Part shown: one piece after another, positions 63,563 through 64,000 of the stretch
Numbering within the stretch: the stretch's first letter is position 1
Layout: the number at the start of each line of letters is the position of its first letter
Position numbers and translations under genes: made by a program
DNA from: an uncultured Sphingomonas sp.
GTDB taxonomy: Bacteria; Pseudomonadota; Alphaproteobacteria; Sphingomonadales; Sphingomonadaceae
Assembly: GCA_913777325.1 (NCBI GenBank)
Contig: CAJYSA010000107.1
Location: forward strand, 58,064-122,063
Direction: 5' to 3'
DNA: 64,000 nucleotides
Notes under the pieces: generated by a model
Told to the model about the DNA's origin: nothing
What the model saw: only the letters and a program-made list of their open reading frames with translations
Database searches by the model: none

Positions 63563-64000
63563 TCAGATCGCGAAGGGAGCCGAGCGCAGCTCGACCTCGT
63601 AGCGATACCGTTCCGGGTGATAGAGAAGTTGTGCGACTTCGATTAGTTCGCCGAGCGCGGTGTAATAGCGCCTGGTGGTCTTGAGGAGCGGCCGATTGAT
63701 GTCGAGTCCCAGAAGGCCTGCCGTCTCCTTCTCCGCTGCCGCCGCCTCGATCACCTGCGATGCGCGCGCGATCCGTACGCCCAATTTGCGCTCTACCGTG
63801 CGAATGACCGGCTCGTCATTGCCGATATCCTCGACGGTAAGCACCGCGTCGACTTCCTGCCGAAAATAGAAGCAGGCGTGCGCCAGCGGACCGTCCGCGC
63901 CATAGCTCAGCAATTCGAGACGCAGGACCTGCCCGCGCGCCGACAAACCGAAATCCTCCGCGATTTCGGGTGGGGCACGACAGATCTGCAGCGAGAGCAC
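63563..64000 (-). CDS. GntR-family regulator, C-terminal UTRA domain (runs off the window)
   Basis: The last 145 or so residues of a regulator. It has the UTRA ligand-binding pattern: AHACFYFRQEVDAVLTVEDI, PVIRTVERKLGVRIARASQV, IEAAAAEKETAGLLGLDINR, PLLKTTRRYYTALGELIEVA and the end YHPERYRYEVELRSAPFAI. The N-terminal winged helix would lie beyond position 64000. HutC/FarR-type regulators bind small metabolites or acyl groups. Its convergent position next to the acyl-CoA operon hints at control of that operon, but its target is unknown. Confidence 0.75.
   Translation of the reverse strand: MLSLQICRAPPEIAEDFGLSARGQVLRLELLSYGADGPLAHACFYFRQEVDAVLTVEDIGNDEPVIRTVERKLGVRIARASQVIEAAAAEKETAGLLGLDINRPLLKTTRRYYTALGELIEVAQLLYHPERYRYEVELRSAPFAI

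Overview
The window reads as a catabolic gene island from an alphaproteobacterium, most probably a sphingomonad (Sphingomonas/Sphingobium/Novosphingobium type). The evidence is high GC coding DNA, a large TonB-dependent receptor with sphingomonad-style N-terminus, cysN and cysC fused in one gene, and dense short operons of acyl-CoA dehydrogenases, SDRs, SnoaL-like proteins, P450s and IclR regulators. This is inference from gene content; no rRNA, tRNA or CRISPR array was seen.

Layout. (1) 109-7644: a sulfotransferase, a DUF1214-like protein and a VOC protein, then a divergent LuxR-type regulator and the cysD-cysNC-cysQ operon, which makes PAPS and removes PAP. (2) 8204-10678: a TonB-dependent receptor with its terminator, followed by a 1.6 kb graveyard holding decayed IS3- and IS5-type transposase genes (10940-12290). 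(3) 12378-19307: two thiolases, an acyl-CoA dehydrogenase pair, and an APH-like kinase overlapping another acyl-CoA dehydrogenase, resembling ACAD10/ACAD11 split into two genes. (4) 19348-21586: E1 alpha, E1 beta and a free-standing lipoyl domain of a 2-oxoacid dehydrogenase, with no E2 core or E3 here, followed by the 3' stump of a second TonB receptor. (5) 22220-32045: GMC oxidoreductase, alpha/beta hydrolase, multifunctional-enzyme-like SDR, Rieske oxygenase, KstD-like flavoprotein, class III CoA-transferase and nitronate monooxygenase-like protein. (6) 32076-33763: etfAB. (7) 33884-48126: aldehyde dehydrogenase, six SDR/NmrA proteins (one without catalytic residues), two P450s (one P450cam-like), SnoaL protein, amidohydrolase with divergent IclR regulator, crotonase and epoxide hydrolase. 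(8) 48123-63544: two further acyl-CoA dehydrogenase pairs, crotonases, a FadJ-like fusion, thioesterase, two acyl-CoA ligases, an Old Yellow Enzyme and another IclR regulator. A GntR-type regulator runs off the right edge.

How it may work together. An outer-membrane receptor imports a bulky hydrophobic compound. P450s, the Rieske oxygenase, KstD-like enzyme, GMC enzyme and SDRs oxidise it. The ligases and CoA-transferase make CoA thioesters, and the acyl-CoA dehydrogenases (electrons to EtfAB), hydratases, dehydrogenases and thiolases shorten it. The mixture resembles steroid or polycyclic terpenoid degradation, but the substrate cannot be read from the sequence. The most unusual parts are the dedicated PAPS/sulfotransferase module, the split ACAD11-like kinase-dehydrogenase, the E1-lipoyl set without E2, and a paired pseudo-SDR.
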